Below are positions 5,559-5,720 of a stretch of DNA of 5,720 nt, piece by piece. The notes below the pieces were generated by a model. That model was not told the origin of the DNA, did no database searches, and saw only the letters and a list, made by a program, of their open reading frames with translations. The stretch comes from Rubrivivax sp. GTDB lineage: Bacteria; Pseudomonadota; Gammaproteobacteria; Burkholderiales; Burkholderiaceae_C. Positions within the stretch are counted from its first letter, which is position 1; the number at the start of each line of letters is the position of its first letter. Both the position numbers and the translations under genes were made by a program. The stretch is from assembly GCA_030693565.1 (NCBI GenBank), contig JAUYAJ010000584.1:1-5720 (forward strand). The letters are read 5' to 3'.

Positions 5559-5573
5559 GTGGTGTTGCACGCT
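5554..5573 (+). repeat. Left terminal inverted repeat (20 bp)
   Basis: CTAGTGTGGTGTTGCACGCT is the exact reverse complement of 5701-5720. The next base inwards breaks the match. Confidence 0.9.
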
Positions 5574-5628
5574 GTGAGGCACTTAAGAAAACCGATGGAT
5601 TTGGTCCTGTGGCTAGGCGCAAACCGGA

Positions 5629-5648
5629 GCGATACCCCGTGGTATCGC
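5629..5648. repeat. Central hairpin of the MITE-like element
   Basis: GCGATACC (5629-5636) and GGTATCGC (5641-5648) form a perfect 8-bp stem with loop CCGT. An outer imperfect stem (GCAAA with TTTGC) can extend it. CCCCGTGG (5635-5642) can instead pair with CCACGGGG (5666-5673), giving a mutually exclusive fold. Confidence 0.7.
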
Positions 5649-5700
5649 GAGGATTTGCAACGACGCCACGGGGCCAAAGACGCGGTTTTATGTGCCGAAT

Positions 5701-5720
5701 AGCGTGCAACACCACACTAG
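5701..5720 (-). repeat. Right terminal inverted repeat (20 bp)
   Basis: AGCGTGCAACACCACACTAG is the exact reverse complement of 5554-5573. It ends at the last base of the window. Confidence 0.9.

Larger units (their letters stand above)
5554..5720. mobile_element. MITE-like palindromic element, 167 bp, no transposase
   Basis: The ends are perfect 20-bp inverted repeats (5554-5573 and 5701-5720). The symmetry continues inwards with GGCAC/GTGCC (5578-5582 and 5692-5696) and AAAACCG/CGGTTTT (5588-5594 and 5683-5689), so most of the element can fold into one snap-back hairpin. It encodes no credible protein and is less GC-rich than its surroundings. The outermost CTAG is itself a palindrome and may be a 4-bp target duplication, leaving 16-bp repeats starting TGTGGTG. 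It sits inside the lysR fragment, so it arrived in an existing gene. An autonomous parent, possibly an IS5-type element with a CTAG-like target, is inferred and not shown. Confidence 0.75.

Noticed and set aside
4752..5702. A 316-codon + strand frame taken as one LysR protein
   Set aside because: Only codons from about 5235 to 5558 are LysR-like. The first half is antisense to the transposase fragment and gene-free DNA, and the last 48 codons lie in the palindromic element.
5554..5720. CRISPR repeat or phage attachment site reading of the end repeats
   Set aside because: There are only two copies in inverted orientation enclosing a palindrome, with no spacers, integrase or tRNA, so a transposon-like element fits better.

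Overview
The window is very GC-rich, with strong third-position G/C bias, GTG starts and AGGAG/GAGGAG ribosome sites. Together with protein resemblance (a Burkholderiales-like cardiolipin synthase, a Bpt leucyltransferase and an IS91-family transposase), this suggests a betaproteobacterium of the order Burkholderiales. The species cannot be named from the sequence alone. All family assignments rest on motif recognition by eye; no search was run.

Left part (1-1360, + strand): the 3' end of a c-type cytochrome gene, a small membrane-anchored SHOCT-domain protein and a PmtA-like SAM-dependent phospholipid methyltransferase. These look intact apart from the window edge.

Middle part (1357-2756, + strand): a decayed metal-handling block. 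A short frame fused to the end of the methyltransferase gene carries the actuator-domain signature of a P1B-type (CopA-like) ATPase followed by a degenerate CPx motif. A cut-short HMA-fold protein follows, whose metal site has Ser in place of the first Cys. Next is a membrane-anchored FixH/YtkA-like protein broken by a frameshift in a run of six G, then a small membrane protein broken by a frameshift in a run of seven G. Last comes a scrap of the ATPase nucleotide-binding domain with its SEHPLA signature. The ATPase scraps lie in the same order as in an intact pump, but the core pieces (TGE, DKTGT, GDGxNDxP) are missing. An intact cardiolipin synthase gene (2757-4220) follows directly, overlapping the last frame by GTGA.

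Right part (4221-5720): a pile-up of insertions. On the minus strand, the C-terminal half of bpt (aspartate/glutamate leucyltransferase) is joined end to end to the N-terminal part of an IS91-family transposase. About 370 bases without a gene follow, probably the upstream end of that element. After this, a LysR-family regulator gene has lost its DNA-binding end and is cut again by a 167-bp palindromic element with perfect 20-bp terminal inverted repeats beginning in CTAG. The window ends exactly at the last base of that repeat.

Overall, two enzymes of membrane phospholipid synthesis (PC-type methylation and cardiolipin) flank a ruined copper-type cassette, next to a region reshaped by IS91 and a MITE-like element.
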